A stretch of 64,000 bases of DNA from Eikenella glucosivorans (lineage in GTDB: Bacteria > Pseudomonadota > Gammaproteobacteria > Burkholderiales > Neisseriaceae): contig NZ_JACSGR010000002.1 in NCBI RefSeq assembly GCF_016025525.2, positions 294,780 through 358,779 of the forward strand. The letters are read 5' to 3'. The notes under the pieces were generated by a model. It had not been told where the DNA came from. It worked only from the letters and a program-made list of their open reading frames with translations, and searched no databases. How positions within the stretch are numbered: the stretch's first letter is position 1; every line of letters starts with the position of its first letter. A program made the translations under genes and the position numbers. Below are positions 34,119-43,212 of the stretch, piece by piece.

Positions 34119-34847
34119 TCAAGCCTTCATCACTTGATTCAAAAACTGTTTCGCCCGCTCGCTGCTCGGGTTGGTGAAGAACACTTCCGGCGTGTCCACT
34201 TCCACGATTTTGCCCTGGTCCACAAAGATAATCCGGTCGGATACCTCGCGCGCGAAGCCCATTTCGTGGGTAACGCACATCATGGTCATGCCGCTTTCAG
34301 CCAAGTCTTTCATCACCTTGAGCACCTCGCCCACCATTTCCGGGTCGAGCGCGGAAGTGGGCTCGTCAAACAGCATCACCTGCGGCTCCATCGCCAGCCC
34401 GCGCGCAATCGCCACGCGCTGCTGCTGGCCGCCGGAAAGCTCGCCGGGCATGGCGTCTTTTTTATGCGCCAGGCCCACGCGCTCCAAGAGTTGCAGCGCC
34501 TTTTCCTCGGCCTGCGCGCGGCTCTGTTTTTTTACCTTCATCGGTGAGAGCACGATGTTTTCCAGCACGCTCAAATGCGGATAGAGGTTGAAGTGCTGAA
34601 ACACAAAGCCCACTTCGGCGCGGATTTTGTTTAAGTCGGTGGCGGGGTCGGCCACGTTTACGCCGTCCACCCAGATTTCGCCGCTTTGGATTTGCTCAAG
34701 CTGGTTTACGGTGCGGATGAGGGTGGATTTGCCGCTGCCGGAGGGGCCGCATACCACCACCACTTCGCCTTTTTTTACTTCCAGATTGATGTCGCTGAGC
34801 ACGTGCAGCTCTTTAAACCATTTGTTTACATTTTTGAATTTGATCAT
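34119..34847 (-). CDS. Polar amino acid ABC transporter ATPase
   Basis: This 242-residue ATPase belongs to the GlnQ/GltL group that powers uptake of polar amino acids. Walker A GPSGSGKS is at 34-41, the signature [14 protein letters not shown] near 137 and Walker [15 protein letters not shown] near 157, followed by the H-loop VTHEMGFA. The substrate-binding and permease genes expected beside it are not in this window. It starts 19 bases after the rsmA stop, so it is probably transcribed with rsmA. Confidence 0.9.
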   Translation of the reverse strand: MIKFKNVNKWFKELHVLSDINLEVKKGEVVVVCGPSGSGKSTLIRTVNQLEQIQSGEIWVDGVNVADPATDLNKIRAEVGFVFQHFNLYPHLSVLENIVLSPMKVKKQSRAQAEEKALQLLERVGLAHKKDAMPGELSGGQQQRVAIARGLAMEPQVMLFDEPTSALDPEMVGEVLKVMKDLAESGMTMMCVTHEMGFAREVSDRIIFVDQGKIVEVDTPEVFFTNPSSERAKQFLNQVMKA

Positions 34848-34866
34848 GGCGGTTTCCTGTTATGCG

Positions 34867-35652
34867 TTATTTCGATTGCGGCTTGGCAGCCAAAAGGTTG
34901 GCCAAGGCCACGTATTTTTCCGGGGAGATGTGCTCGGCGCGCTCCTGCGGGCTGATGCCGGCGGCCTGTAAGTCTTCGTCGTTTGCCAGGCCTTTGAGGT
35001 TGTTGCGGATGGTTTTGCGGCGCTGGTGGAAGGCTTGTTTCACCAAGGCGGCAAATTGGGCAAAATCCTGCGCCTGACCGATGCGGTGCGCCACGGGAAT
35101 GAGGCGCACCACGGCGGAATCCACTTTGGGCGCAGGCTGGAAGCTTTCCGGCGGCACGTCCAGCAGCTTTTCCATATCGAAAAAGTATTGCAGCATCACG
35201 CTGAGGCGGCCGAAATCGTTGCTGCCGGGCGCGGCCACCATGCGCTCCACCACCTCTTTTTGCAGCATGAAGTGCATGTCTGCCACTTCGCCGGCATAGC
35301 GGCTGAGGTGGAACAGGAGGGGGGTGGAGATGTTGTAGGGCAGGTTGCCGACGATTTTTTTGCGCCCGGGCACGCTGGCGAAGTCGAACTGCAACACGTC
35401 GCCTTCGTGGATAACGAGTTTGCCGGCATAGGGCTGGGTTTTCAGGTAGCCGATGATGTCACGGTCGATTTCGCACACGTGCAGGCGCTCGAGCTTGGCG
35501 GCCAGGGGCGCGGTGAGGGCGCCGAGGCCGGGGCCGATTTCCACCACGGTGTCGCCCGGCTGGGGCCGCACGGCCTGCACGATGTCGGCGATGATGCGGC
35601 TGTCTTGCAGAAAGTTTTGCCCGAAGCGTTTGCGGGCGGTGTGTTGGGTCAT
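34867..35652 (-). CDS. rsmA: 16S rRNA dimethyladenosine transferase
   Basis: RsmA (KsgA) dimethylates two adjacent adenosines near the 3' end of 16S rRNA during small-subunit assembly. The 261 residues show the N-terminal [13 protein letters not shown]-binding [12 protein letters not shown] (motif I, about 36-47), the catalytic NLPYNIST and the C-terminal helical domain. A near-DUS in the gene encodes GYLK. The ABC ATPase gene follows closely. Confidence 0.96.
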   Translation of the reverse strand: MTQHTARKRFGQNFLQDSRIIADIVQAVRPQPGDTVVEIGPGLGALTAPLAAKLERLHVCEIDRDIIGYLKTQPYAGKLVIHEGDVLQFDFASVPGRKKIVGNLPYNISTPLLFHLSRYAGEVADMHFMLQKEVVERMVAAPGSNDFGRLSVMLQYFFDMEKLLDVPPESFQPAPKVDSAVVRLIPVAHRIGQAQDFAQFAALVKQAFHQRRKTIRNNLKGLANDEDLQAAGISPQERAEHISPEKYVALANLLAAKPQSK

Positions 35653-35804
35653 GATGGCGCGGTGCGGCGGTGAGCGGGAAAGGGGCTGATTGTATCAGAT
35701 TCGGCGGGCGGGCTGGGGGATGTTTCTGCATGGCAGCAGCCTGCGGCGCTTGGCGGGATGTTCGGGTTTGGCGGGGCTTGGTTTCGCGAAAAGCCGTTTG
35801 CCCG

Positions 35805-35907
35805 CTTTAACTTCGTTGAGGCTCACGTTTGAGCTTCGCAGAAACTCAGCTTGGGTGATACCCAAACATCGGTCCACTTCGTTGAAGCTTGCGCTTTCAG
35901 GTAGCCT
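35805..35907 (+). repeat. Composite repeat, B-A-B arrangement
   Basis: CTTTAACTTCGTTGAGGCTC, then module A with hairpin TTGGGT-GAT-ACCCAA, then CACTTCGTTGAAGCTTGCGC and a DUS at 35896-35907. The hairpin has a compensated sixth base pair compared with the copy at 46942. Confidence 0.9.
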
Positions 35908-35934
35908 CTGCCGCGCCGTTTGAGGCTACCTGAA
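35896..35934 (-). terminator. Inverted DUS pair after the lectin lipoprotein
   Basis: 12-bp stem and 15-base loop, 75 bases past the stop at 36009. Confidence 0.4.
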
Positions 35935-36008
35935 AATTGAAAACTGGCGGTAAGGCATTAAAAACGGGTATGGCGGGCGGCTGCGGAGCCAAAACTTCTA
36001 TGACAGGA

Positions 36009-36488
36009 CTAGCGGACTTCTTGGCTGGGGGCATTGCTGCGGGTTTGCAGGAGGATGATGCGTTCGGCGGCATCCCAGCATTGGGCGTTGGCGCTGCGGC
36101 TGCACAGGCGGTCGTCGTCGCCATACCATTGCTGGCTGGTTTGTCCGTGGCAGGGGGCGAGGGTGATGCGGCTGCCGCTTTGGGTGAGGCATTGGCCGCT
36201 TTGGCGAATGGTGCCGCTGCGGATGTCGCGCTCGAAATATTGGTTGGGCGTATTGCGGCAGGGTTGGCGTACGAGGAGGCTGTTTTGCACGGTGAGGCAT
36301 TGGTTTTGCATGCGTAGGAGGCTGCCTTCGGGCTTTTTGGGCGCGGACTGTTTTTGGTGGGAGAAGGTGGCATCCTGCGGGGCTCTGGTATGGGCTTTGT
36401 GGGCGCCGGGGGTAATCGGGTGCACGGGGCAGTAGGGCAGGGGGCAGGCGGTGAGGGCGAGCGTGCTGAGCAGGATGAGGCGGCGCAT
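36009..36488 (-). CDS. Ricin-like beta-trefoil lipoprotein
   Basis: The 159-residue chain starts with a type II signal (lipobox LTAC, Cys15). After a linker, two repeats resemble ricin B subdomains: MQNQCLTVQNSLLVRQPC with QYFERD, and GQCLTQSGSRITLAPC with QQWYGDD, followed by RLCSRSANAQCWD. Paired cysteines and the QxW-type motif support a small carbohydrate-binding fold on the cell surface or in the periplasm. The ligand is unknown, and no toxin domain accompanies it. Confidence 0.65.
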   Translation of the reverse strand: MRRLILLSTLALTACPLPYCPVHPITPGAHKAHTRAPQDATFSHQKQSAPKKPEGSLLRMQNQCLTVQNSLLVRQPCRNTPNQYFERDIRSGTIRQSGQCLTQSGSRITLAPCHGQTSQQWYGDDDRLCSRSANAQCWDAAERIILLQTRSNAPSQEVR

Positions 36489-36897
36489 GGGCGGCTCCGA
36501 TGGATGGTGGAATGCGGTGCTAATTTACCAAAGATTGCTTAACTGGGAAACAAGCTGAGCTTGTGCAAAAGGCTACCTGAAAACGTGAGCCTCAACGAAG
36601 TTAAAACGGGCAAAACGAATTTTGCTAATAACGATGTCTTAGTGCAGGCAAGGCTGAGTTTCTGTGAAGTTAAAATATAGATGGATAATCGGAAATGATC
36701 CGAAACGTTTGCTGAACGGTGTTGGCTTGGTGCTACGGCTGGCAATTTTCTGGTGTTGTGGCTGATATTTACCAAGCTGGGCGGGGAGATAGCGATCCGT
36801 TTGAACATGCGGCACTACCGGTTGGGCAAACAGCTGCATCCGCTGTTTATGGTGGATGTGCGTAATGTGGGTAAGGTTGGAATAATGGCGCATGCTG
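36489..36897. other. Intergenic region with repeat and possible gene remnant
   Basis: 36570-36675 is a composite repeat. The rest (36680-36897) is AT-richer and has short open frames on the plus strand in two phases, but none with a start, a ribosome-binding site and recognisable sequence. It may be a decayed gene or leader; I see no clear function. Confidence 0.4.
36570..36675 (-). repeat. Composite repeat, A-B-DUS on the minus strand
   Basis: Begins with a DUS (36570-36581), then reversed B (GAGCCTCAACGAAGTTAAAA), a diverged hairpin region and reversed A (GAGTTTCTGTGAAGTTAAAA). Confidence 0.8.
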
Positions 36898-37314
36898 TCA
36901 CAACGGTTTCTTCTTCCCATAGCGCCGATACAGCATCCAGCCATAGCCCGCCGCAACCGGCAGCGCCGCCAGCAGCAGCTTAAACGTCCAGCCCGCATAC
37001 CAAGGCAGCGCCTCCGCCACCGTAGCCGCATCCTGTTGCAGCAGCCCCACTGGCAACGACTGCGCCCCACGCGCATCGAAATACGGCCACCAGCAGGCTG
37101 CCAACAGGCCAATCAGACAAGGCCACAGCCACGCCGCCCGGTTGCGCTGCCACAGCAAGAAGGCCGGCAGCAGCACAATCAATGTAAGCGCCGCCACCAA
37201 CAACGCCGTTTGCGCCCCTGCGCCGAAATACGATGCCGCCGCATAAGTCAGTACCACAAACAGCGCGGCCAATACCGCCACCATCACCTCTTCCGGCCTT
37301 TTCAGCATCGACAT
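36898..37314 (-). CDS. Small inner-membrane protein, function unknown
   Basis: The start at 37314 (MSMLKRPEEVMVAVLAAL) follows GGAGAA at good spacing, giving 138 residues. The frame open further upstream is not counted. Three or four hydrophobic segments (about 10-30, 33-50, 62-80 and 105-128) and a basic C-terminus (RRYGKKKPL) indicate an inner-membrane protein with both ends near the cytoplasm. I do not recognise the family. Confidence 0.65.
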   Translation of the reverse strand: MSMLKRPEEVMVAVLAALFVVLTYAAASYFGAGAQTALLVAALTLIVLLPAFLLWQRNRAAWLWPCLIGLLAACWWPYFDARGAQSLPVGLLQQDAATVAEALPWYAGWTFKLLLAALPVAAGYGWMLYRRYGKKKPL

Positions 37315-37495
37315 GGTATGTTCTCCATCAATAAAATCGAATCGCGCAAAATATACTGCAAAGCCGCGCCCACTGCCAGCTTTCGCTGCACGGCAACGGG
37401 CATCAGCGACTATTGGTACGATATTTTTCAGGTCGTCACCCAGCCAGCCGGTAAGGCTACCTGAGAATAAAAATCCCACTCGGACAAGTGGTTGC

Positions 37496-38284
37496 CTACT
37501 CCGCACCCGGTTCGCCTTTCGCCGCCAGATACCAGCGCACGCCCGCATCGTCGAGCTTTTTGCACAGGCCGGCGTTGGGCGGCTCGTCGGTGAAGAGGGC
37601 CTGAAACTCGGTCACATCGCCCATGCGCACCAGGGCGTTGCGGCCGAATTTGCTGTGGTCCACAGCCAGGTAGCAGTGGCGCGCGTTGGCCATCATGGCC
37701 TGCATCACGCTCACTTCTTTATAGTCGAAATCGAGCAGCGAGCCGTCGGCTTCGATGCCGGAGGCACCGAGGATGGCGTAGTCCACCTTGAATTGGTTGA
37801 TGAAATCGATGGTGGCCACGCCGGTGATGCCGCCGTCCACGGGGCGCACCACGCCTGAGGTGATCATCACGGTGTAGTCCGGCCGGCCGGACACGATGGA
37901 GGCCACGTGGATGTTGTTGGTGATGATGCAGAGGTTTTTGTGGTTTTTCACCAGCGCCAGCGCCACGGCTTCTATGGTGGTGCCGATGCTCATAAACAGG
38001 GAAACGTTATCGGGGATGTGCTGGGCGATGAGGTCGGCGATGTGGGCTTTTTCGCTTTGCAACTTGTTTTTGCGCGTGCCGTAGTCTTCGTTTTGCACAC
38101 TGCTGCCGAGCGCGGCGCCGCCGTGATAACGGCGCAGGATGTTGTGTTCGCACAAAACGTTGATGTCGCGGCGCACGGTTTGCGGGGTAACGTTGAGGCT
38201 GCGCGCCAGCTCTTCCACCGACATGAAGCCGTTGTCGCGCACGAGCCGGGCAATTTTTTGCCGGCGGGGGGTACGGTGCGGCAT
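37496..38284 (-). CDS. DeoR/GlpR-family transcriptional regulator
   Basis: The 262-residue repressor-type protein has the DeoR N-terminal helix-turn-helix (MSVEELARSLNVTPQTVRRDINVL, about 21-44) and a C-terminal sugar-phosphate isomerase-like sensor domain with SIGTT (about 100) and DYAILGASGIEADGSL. The regulated genes are likely sugar or glycerol phosphate genes, but none lies next to it here. GlpR is the closest well-known relative; the symbol is not certain. Confidence 0.88.
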   Translation of the reverse strand: MPHRTPRRQKIARLVRDNGFMSVEELARSLNVTPQTVRRDINVLCEHNILRRYHGGAALGSSVQNEDYGTRKNKLQSEKAHIADLIAQHIPDNVSLFMSIGTTIEAVALALVKNHKNLCIITNNIHVASIVSGRPDYTVMITSGVVRPVDGGITGVATIDFINQFKVDYAILGASGIEADGSLLDFDYKEVSVMQAMMANARHCYLAVDHSKFGRNALVRMGDVTEFQALFTDEPPNAGLCKKLDDAGVRWYLAAKGEPGAE

Positions 38285-38331
38285 GGTTTCTCTATCTTCC
38301 TTGTTTGTATAGGATTTTTTTGCTGAAGTTT

Positions 38332-38370
38332 TTCAGGTAGCCTTTTGCTTCAACAGGAAGGCTACCTGAA
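38332..38370 (-). terminator. Inverted DUS pair after panB
   Basis: 12-bp stem, 15-base loop. A third DUS at 38405-38416 lies between it and the panB stop. Confidence 0.45.
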
Positions 38371-38431
38371 AATTGTCTTTAGCCGGGCAGCTTGTTCGCT
38401 TCGTTTTCAGGTAGCCTGGTTATGCGCAGGC

Positions 38432-39226
38432 TCAAGCGGAAAACGTATGTTCCTGTGCAGGATAGGTTTTCTCCTTCACTTCGCGCACATAGGCCGCCAC
38501 TGCCGCCTGAATGCTGCCCTGCCCCTGCATGAAGTTTTTCACGAACTTGGCCGGTTTGCCCGGGAACACGCCGAGCATATCGTGCATTACCAGCACCTGC
38601 CCGTCGCAATCCACGCCCGCACCAATGCCGATGGTGGGGCAGGCAAGCGTTTCGGTAACCTGCTTGCCCAAAGCGGCGGGCACGCATTCCATCAGCACCA
38701 CCGCCGCGCCGGCCTGCTCGTGCGCCACCGCATCGTTAAGCAGAGCCTGTGCCGCCACGTCGCCCTTGCCTTGCACCTTATAGCCGCCGAACACGTGCAC
38801 CGACTGCGGCGTGAGCCCAATGTGCGCGCACACCGGAATACCGCGCAGCTGAAGAAACTCAGTGGTTTCCGCCATCCACGCGCCGCCTTCCAGCTTCACC
38901 ATATGCGCCCCCGCCGCCATCAGCTCGGCCGACGCGGCAAAAGCCTGCTCCCTGCTCTGCTGGTACGCCCCAAACGGCAGGTCGCTCACAATCAGCGCAT
39001 TGCTGCTGCCGCGCGCCACCGCCGCCGTGTGGTAGCACATATCGGCCAGGCTCACCGGCAGGGTGGACTCCCGCCCCTGCACCGCCATACCCAGCGAATC
39101 GCCCACCAAGAGCATATCCACGCCCGCCACATCCATCAACGCGGCAAAGCTGGCATCGTAGCAGGTGAGCATGGCGATTTTCTCGCCTGCGCGCTTCATT
39201 TCGCGCAAAGTGTTTACGGTAATCAC
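38432..39226 (-). CDS. panB: 3-methyl-2-oxobutanoate hydroxymethyltransferase
   Basis: PanB adds a hydroxymethyl group from methylene-tetrahydrofolate to alpha-ketoisovalerate, the first step of pantothenate synthesis. The 264 residues contain the metal and substrate motifs [14 protein letters not shown] (40-53), [15 protein letters not shown] and VKLEGG, and the C-terminal FVKNF block. panC is often adjacent but is not in this window. Confidence 0.95.
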   Translation of the reverse strand: MITVNTLREMKRAGEKIAMLTCYDASFAALMDVAGVDMLLVGDSLGMAVQGRESTLPVSLADMCYHTAAVARGSSNALIVSDLPFGAYQQSREQAFAASAELMAAGAHMVKLEGGAWMAETTEFLQLRGIPVCAHIGLTPQSVHVFGGYKVQGKGDVAAQALLNDAVAHEQAGAAVVLMECVPAALGKQVTETLACPTIGIGAGVDCDGQVLVMHDMLGVFPGKPAKFVKNFMQGQGSIQAAVAAYVREVKEKTYPAQEHTFSA

Positions 39227-39395
39227 GATATTCCCTTTCTTAATCGATAACGGCGCAAAAGGCTACCTGAAAACCCGCCGGCAGGCAAACCCGGCAGGCC
39301 TTCTGAAAGCCGGCGCCCATCTGCGCTTAAAACAACTTAACCCGCCCCCTGCCTATAATCCCGCCGTTTCCAACCCGATTCAAGGACAAACGTCT

Positions 39396-40085
39396 ATGAA
39401 AAAAACCGCCCTGCTGCTGCCCGCCCTCTTGGCCGGCCTCAGCCTCGCCCCCGCCATCGCCGAGCCGCTGAACTACCAGCTGCTCAAATTCAGCGAAACC
39501 GCCAGCCGCACCGTGCCCAACAACTGGATGACCGTGCGCCTGAAAGTATCCTCCAGCCATGCCGACCCCGCCCGCGCCACCGCCGAAACCACGCGCCGCT
39601 TCAACATCCTGCAAAGCCGCGCCCGCCGCATTTCCGGTGCCGAAGTCGAGCTGGAAAGCCGCTACTCCTACCAAAGCCAGCCGGGCGGCCGCAACAGCGC
39701 CCGCGTATGGGAAGACGTGGCCGTGCTGCGTGTGTCTGGCGGCGATTTCCAGGCGCTGGGCAAACTGATTGCCGAGAGCAGCGGCGAAGCCACCATCGGC
39801 GGGCTCAATTTCTCGCTCAAGCCGGAAAGCCGCCGCCAAATAGAAGAAAACCTCGCCATTGAAGCGCTGCAAAACTTCCGCAAACGCGCCGACGTGCTCA
39901 GCCGCAGCATGGGCGGCAGCAGCTACCGCGTGGTAGAAGTGTCGTTGCAGCAGAACGACTACGCCGTGGCCGCACCAATGATGGCGCGCGCCGCCTATGA
40001 AAGCGCCGGTGCGCCCGAGCCCGTGTTCGACAGCCCGGGCAACAGCGTGGTGCAGCAAACGGTGAACGGCACGATTCAATATTGA
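39396..40085 (+). CDS. SIMPL (DUF541) domain exported protein
   Basis: From the ATG at 39396, 229 residues: a signal peptide (MKKTALLLPALLAGLSLAPAIA) and a SIMPL/DUF541 domain, with an ATAETTRRFNILQSRARRI helix, a YSYQSQPGGRNSARVWEDVAVLRVSG core and a C-terminal helix-strand pair RADVLSRSMGGSSYRVVEVSL. The family is periplasmic or outer-membrane associated and of unknown biochemical role. A longer frame upstream (to 39165) overlaps panB on the opposite strand and is not used. Confidence 0.85.
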   Translation: MKKTALLLPALLAGLSLAPAIAEPLNYQLLKFSETASRTVPNNWMTVRLKVSSSHADPARATAETTRRFNILQSRARRISGAEVELESRYSYQSQPGGRNSARVWEDVAVLRVSGGDFQALGKLIAESSGEATIGGLNFSLKPESRRQIEENLAIEALQNFRKRADVLSRSMGGSSYRVVEVSLQQNDYAVAAPMMARAAYESAGAPEPVFDSPGNSVVQQTVNGTIQY

Positions 40086-40162
40086 TGCGCCCTAGAGGCT
40101 ACCTGAAAATTCCGGCTGCATTTGGCCGCACCGAAACCTTGTTTTCACTTCATTACACTTCG

Positions 40163-40243
40163 TTTTAGCTTCGTTGAAGCTTGCGCTTTAGCTGCGCAGA
40201 AACTCAGCTTGGGCTGCGCCCAAACATCGTTTTCAGGTAGCCT
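40163..40243 (+). repeat. Composite repeat, B-A-DUS
   Basis: B (TTTTAGCTTCGTTGAAGCTT), then A with the canonical perfect hairpin TTGGGC-TGC-GCCCAA at 40209-40223, and a DUS at 40232-40243. Confidence 0.9.
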
Positions 40244-40279
40244 CAACCGGTTCCGCAATCCAAACCGCCAGCAAGGAAA

Positions 40280-40338
40280 AGGCTACCTGAAAACAAGCTC
40301 CGCATCGTTTCTGCGAAGCTAAAATTTTCAGGTAGCCT
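40280..40338. repeat. Short A-type repeat between two DUS
   Basis: A DUS at 40280, a reversed short A module (TTTTAGCTTCGCAGAAACGA on the minus strand) and a second DUS at 40327-40338. It follows the efp stop. Confidence 0.8.
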
Positions 40339-40359
40339 TTCCGGTTGTATGTCAGTCGG

Positions 40360-40920
40360 TTAAGCGCGTTTGCGGAATTCGCCGGTGCGGGTATCGATTT
40401 CCACTTTGTCGCCGTTTTCGATGTAGGCCATCACTTGGATTTCGGTGCCGCCCACGAGGCGCGCCGGTTTCATCACTTTGCCGGAAGTGTCGCCCTTCAC
40501 TGCGGGCTCGGTGTATTCCACTTCGCGCACGATGATGGTGGGCAGCTCCACAGAAATCGGATTGCCTTCATAGAAGGTCACTTCGCACACGTCTTCCATG
40601 CCGTCCACGATAAATTTCAGGTTGTCGCCAATGTTTTCGCCTTCGATTTCGTATTGGTTGAACTCTTCGTCCATGAACACATACATCGGGTCGGCGAAAT
40701 AGCTGTAGGTGCACTGTTTGCGGTCGAGCTGGATCACGTCGAATTTGTCGTCGGCTTTCACGATGGTTTCTGAAGCGGCGCCGGTGAGCAGGTTTTTCAG
40801 CTTCATGCTCACTTTGGCTGAAGAGCGGCCGCCTTTGATGTATTCGGTTTTCTGTACCACCATCGGCTCGCTGCCCACCATGAACACGTTGCCAGCGCGC
40901 AGTTCTTGTGCGGTTTTCAT
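40360..40920 (-). CDS. efp: Elongation factor P
   Basis: EF-P binds between the P and E sites and relieves ribosome stalling at polyproline stretches. The [10 protein letters not shown] start at 40920 gives 186 residues; the longer frame to 40965 lacks family sequence. The tip of domain I carries Arg32 (KGGRSSAKV), the residue rhamnosylated by EarP in Neisseria and other betaproteobacteria, where E. coli has Lys34. earP is often beside efp but is not in this window. Confidence 0.96.
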   Translation of the reverse strand: MKTAQELRAGNVFMVGSEPMVVQKTEYIKGGRSSAKVSMKLKNLLTGAASETIVKADDKFDVIQLDRKQCTYSYFADPMYVFMDEEFNQYEIEGENIGDNLKFIVDGMEDVCEVTFYEGNPISVELPTIIVREVEYTEPAVKGDTSGKVMKPARLVGGTEIQVMAYIENGDKVEIDTRTGEFRKRA

Positions 40921-40997
40921 AATCAAATCTCTTTCATTCAAACGGAAAAATCGGAAACGCGGCATTTTAGCGCAAACCGCCCGTGCTGTCCAAACAG

Positions 40998-41141
40998 AGG
41001 CTACCTGAAAGCGTAAGCTTCAACGAAGTTAAAATGATGTTTCCGCAGGAAGCTGAGTTTCTGCGCAGCTAAAGCGTAAGCTTCAACGCAGTGGACCGAT
41101 GTTTGGGTGCAGCCCAAGCTGAGTTCTTGCAAAGCTAAAAT
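40998..41141 (-). repeat. Two composite repeat units on the minus strand
   Basis: A DUS at 40998-41009 precedes two successive reversed B-A units. The second unit retains a hairpin TTGGG-TGCAG-CCCAA. Confidence 0.85.
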
Positions 41142-41152
41142 AGAGTCGCCTG

Positions 41153-41188
41153 AAATAAAACCGGCAGCCCGAGTCGCCAGGCTGCCGC
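41153..41188 (-). terminator. Rho-independent terminator after the CNP1-like gene
   Basis: An 8-bp stem (CGGCAGCC / GGCTGCCG) with a 10-base loop, followed on the minus strand by TTTATTT, 35 bases past the stop. Confidence 0.75.
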
Positions 41189-41222
41189 TTTGCAGAAAAT
41201 AGTTTGCCGCACAACAACACGC

Positions 41223-41747
41223 TCAATGCAGGCCGCCCAGACGTCGGATGCGCTGATCCAGCTCCTGTTCGTTGAGCGGGCGGCCGTCGTTGCAGAAGAT
41301 GGCCATCAGGCGGCTGCGCACCGGGTCGTTGGCGTTCACATAGCTATCGAATTTGCGCCAGCCGGTGTTGCGCGGGGCAATCCAGCGCCGGTTGGTGTTG
41401 TCGCCGAAGGCGAAGGTTTTCAGGTGTCTGTCGCCGCAGCGCATGCCCTCGTAGGTCATATTGACCTGCCCGCCGGGCACAGCCACGGCCAGCACATAGC
41501 GCAGGCTGCGGTCGGCAGCCATCTGCACAGGCAGTTGCAGCGAAACCTTATTACGGTAGGTGGGATTGATATACAAATCAAACCACTCGCCGCTTTGCAG
41601 GCTGGGATAGGCAGGCAGCTCCACCGCCGCCTCTTCCCACGGCTTTTCGTCTTCAAACTGATAGCCGTAGCGATCGGCAAAGGGCACATATTCTGCCGAA
41701 GCGGCGGCACAGGCGGCCAGCAGCACGGCGGCCAGGATTTTTTTCAT
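41223..41747 (-). CDS. CNP1-like exported protein
   Basis: The start MKKILAAVLLAACAAASA at 41747 gives a 174-residue precursor with a signal peptide (a lipobox reading, LAAC, is also possible). The domain has the CNP1-like pattern: EWFDLYINPTYRNKVSLQLPV, then a MTYEGMRCGDRHLKTFAFG block and a closing RRWIAPRNTGWRKF. This family is found mostly in Neisseriales and Burkholderiales; the function is unknown. Its own terminator indicates a single-gene unit. Confidence 0.8.
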   Translation of the reverse strand: MKKILAAVLLAACAAASAEYVPFADRYGYQFEDEKPWEEAAVELPAYPSLQSGEWFDLYINPTYRNKVSLQLPVQMAADRSLRYVLAVAVPGGQVNMTYEGMRCGDRHLKTFAFGDNTNRRWIAPRNTGWRKFDSYVNANDPVRSRLMAIFCNDGRPLNEQELDQRIRRLGGLH

Positions 41748-41798
41748 GAGTACTCCTTGAGATCGGGCAGGCGGCAAAACCAAGAGGATTCAGTTTGG

Positions 41799-41934
41799 CA
41801 GAACCTCAACTTGCGCCTCGCTCAAACATCGCTTTAACTGCGTTGCAACTAACGCTGTAACCTCGCAGAAACTCAGCCTTTTTTGCGCCAAAACATCGTT
41901 TGAACTGCATTAAAGCTTGCGTTTCAGGTAGCCT
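41799..41934 (+). repeat. Two composite repeat units
   Basis: Two A-B units, both with diverged hairpins (TTGCGCCTCGCTCAA and TTTTTTGCGCCAAAA), then a DUS at 41923-41934, 24 bases from the frr stop. Confidence 0.85.
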
Positions 41935-41958
41935 TTCGCCGCTGCCGGGCGGTTTGGT

Positions 41959-42516
41959 TTACACCACCATCAAATCTTCTTCTTTGTGTGCCAGCAGCTT
42001 ATCTACTTCGGCAATGTATTTGTCGGTGAGCTTCTGAATCTGCTCTTCGCCGCGGCGGGCATCGTCTTCGGATACTTCTTTGTCTTTCAGCAGCTTTTTG
42101 ATGTGGTCGTTGGCATCGCGGCGCACATTGCGGATGGATACGCGGCCGTCTTCAGCTTCGCCGCGCACCACTTTAATCAGGTCTTTGCGGCGCTCTTCGG
42201 TGAGCATCGGCATCGGCACGCGGATGAGATCGCCCATGGCGGCGGGGTTCAGGCCGAGGTTGGAATCGCGGATGGCTTTTTCCAGCGCGGCGGCCATATT
42301 GCTTTCATAGGGCTTTACGCTGATGGTGCGCGCATCGAGCAGGGTAACGTTGGCCACCTGGCTCACGGGCACCATACTGCCGTAGTATTCCACTTCCACC
42401 TGGTCGAGCAGGCCGGTGTGGGCGCGGCCGGTGCGCACTTTGGCCAGGTTTTCGCGCAACACTTCGAGCGAACGCTGCATCTTGGTTTCGGCTGAGGATT
42501 GGATGTCTTTGATCAT
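41959..42516 (-). CDS. frr: Ribosome recycling factor
   Basis: RRF, with EF-G, splits post-termination ribosomes. The 185 residues are family length and start [20 protein letters not shown]. The conserved [19 protein letters not shown] and the C-terminal [36 protein letters not shown] helix are present. pyrH, often upstream, is not here; the region upstream holds only DUS and a gene remnant. Confidence 0.97.
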   Translation of the reverse strand: MIKDIQSSAETKMQRSLEVLRENLAKVRTGRAHTGLLDQVEVEYYGSMVPVSQVANVTLLDARTISVKPYESNMAAALEKAIRDSNLGLNPAAMGDLIRVPMPMLTEERRKDLIKVVRGEAEDGRVSIRNVRRDANDHIKKLLKDKEVSEDDARRGEEQIQKLTDKYIAEVDKLLAHKEEDLMVV

Positions 42517-42592
42517 GGAGGGTCCTTCGAACTTGAAAAAAATTTCAGGTAGCCTGTTTGGCTATAGGGCAAGCTTGTATAACGGGCGGATA

Positions 42593-42982
42593 CTACCTTG
42601 CTTTGCCCGCTGCGGCAAGGTTTTCCGGCTGGCAGGCGTACCGCTTTTCCCATCCTAGGCGCAGCACCACAAACCACAACATGGGAAACGGCACAAATGT
42701 CGACAGGTTATACAGAAATGAGCCTTTGCGGAAAGACAGCGGTACAACTTCCCTCAGCGGTGTAACCCGATATTTGTCGTTTATATCCAAGGTACAAATG
42801 CCACACCAGGCCTGCACGCGGTACACTCTTTTCGCGCTGATTTTCAGCTGCGTACAATTTTCGACATCATCTATGCAATGCGGTGACTCTGCTGATTCTG
42901 TCAGCAGCAGCCATTTTTGCGGTTTGTTATGGTGCCTGAATACGGAAGGGCTACCTGAAATTTTCAGGTAGCCTTCACTTAT
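42593..42982 (-). pseudogene. 5'-truncated gene remnant, cysteine-rich with membrane segment
   Basis: An open frame of 129 codons has no ATG. It begins inside an inverted DUS pair and reads through it into protein-like sequence: KWLLLTESAESPHC, KRVYRVQAWCGICTLDI, then a hydrophobic LSTFVPFPMLWFVVLRLGW. A GTG at 42826 is a possible start but lacks a good ribosome-binding site. This looks like the 3' part of a gene whose beginning was replaced by the DUS pair. The family is not recognised. Confidence 0.45.
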
Positions 42983-43158
42983 TTACGGTGTCTGACGCTG
43001 TTTGTGTAGAAGTTTTGAGCTGATTTGAAGGCTTCAGCGAATCATGATTGGTGCAAGCTCAAGCCGAGTCAAGCCTAGGTTGCTGTGGTAATTTGAAATG
43101 CGGCGCGGTTTTCCAAAAGAACAAGGTTGGCTGCACCATATGTGTTTTCCATATGGAA

Positions 43159-43190
43159 AGGCTACCTGAAAAACTGTTTTCAGGTAGCCT
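43159..43190 (-). terminator. Inverted DUS pair after the 43213 lipoprotein
   Basis: 12-bp stem and 8-base loop flanked by A/T runs, 23 bases past the stop; good terminator geometry. Confidence 0.6.
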
Positions 43191-43212
43191 TTTGCCGTTG
43201 CGGGCAGCTTGC

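Larger units (their letters stand above)
35653..36008. other. Intergenic region filled by composite repeats
   Basis: No gene. The stretch holds the composite repeat at 35805-35907, an inverted DUS pair at 35896-35934 and about 75 bases after the lectin lipoprotein stop. Confidence 0.7.
40921..41222. other. Intergenic region with repeat and terminator
   Basis: The composite repeat at 40998-41141 fills half of the gap, and the terminator of the CNP1-like gene lies at 41153-41188. No gene is visible. Confidence 0.7.
42517..43212. other. AT-richer region with one probable gene remnant
   Basis: This 700-base gap holds DUS at 42544, 42948-42974 and 43159-43190 and the broken frame at 42593-42982. 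The remaining 43000-43150 has no recognisable feature beyond weak traces of the composite repeat. Confidence 0.5.

Noticed and set aside
36753..36983. Possible small gene on the plus strand between the lectin lipoprotein and the small membrane protein
   Set aside because: It has no ribosome-binding site, runs into the 3' end of the opposite gene and has no recognisable sequence; at most a remnant.
39165..39395. An N-terminal extension of the SIMPL protein
   Set aside because: It overlaps panB, contains a DUS, and places 77 residues before an obvious signal peptide.
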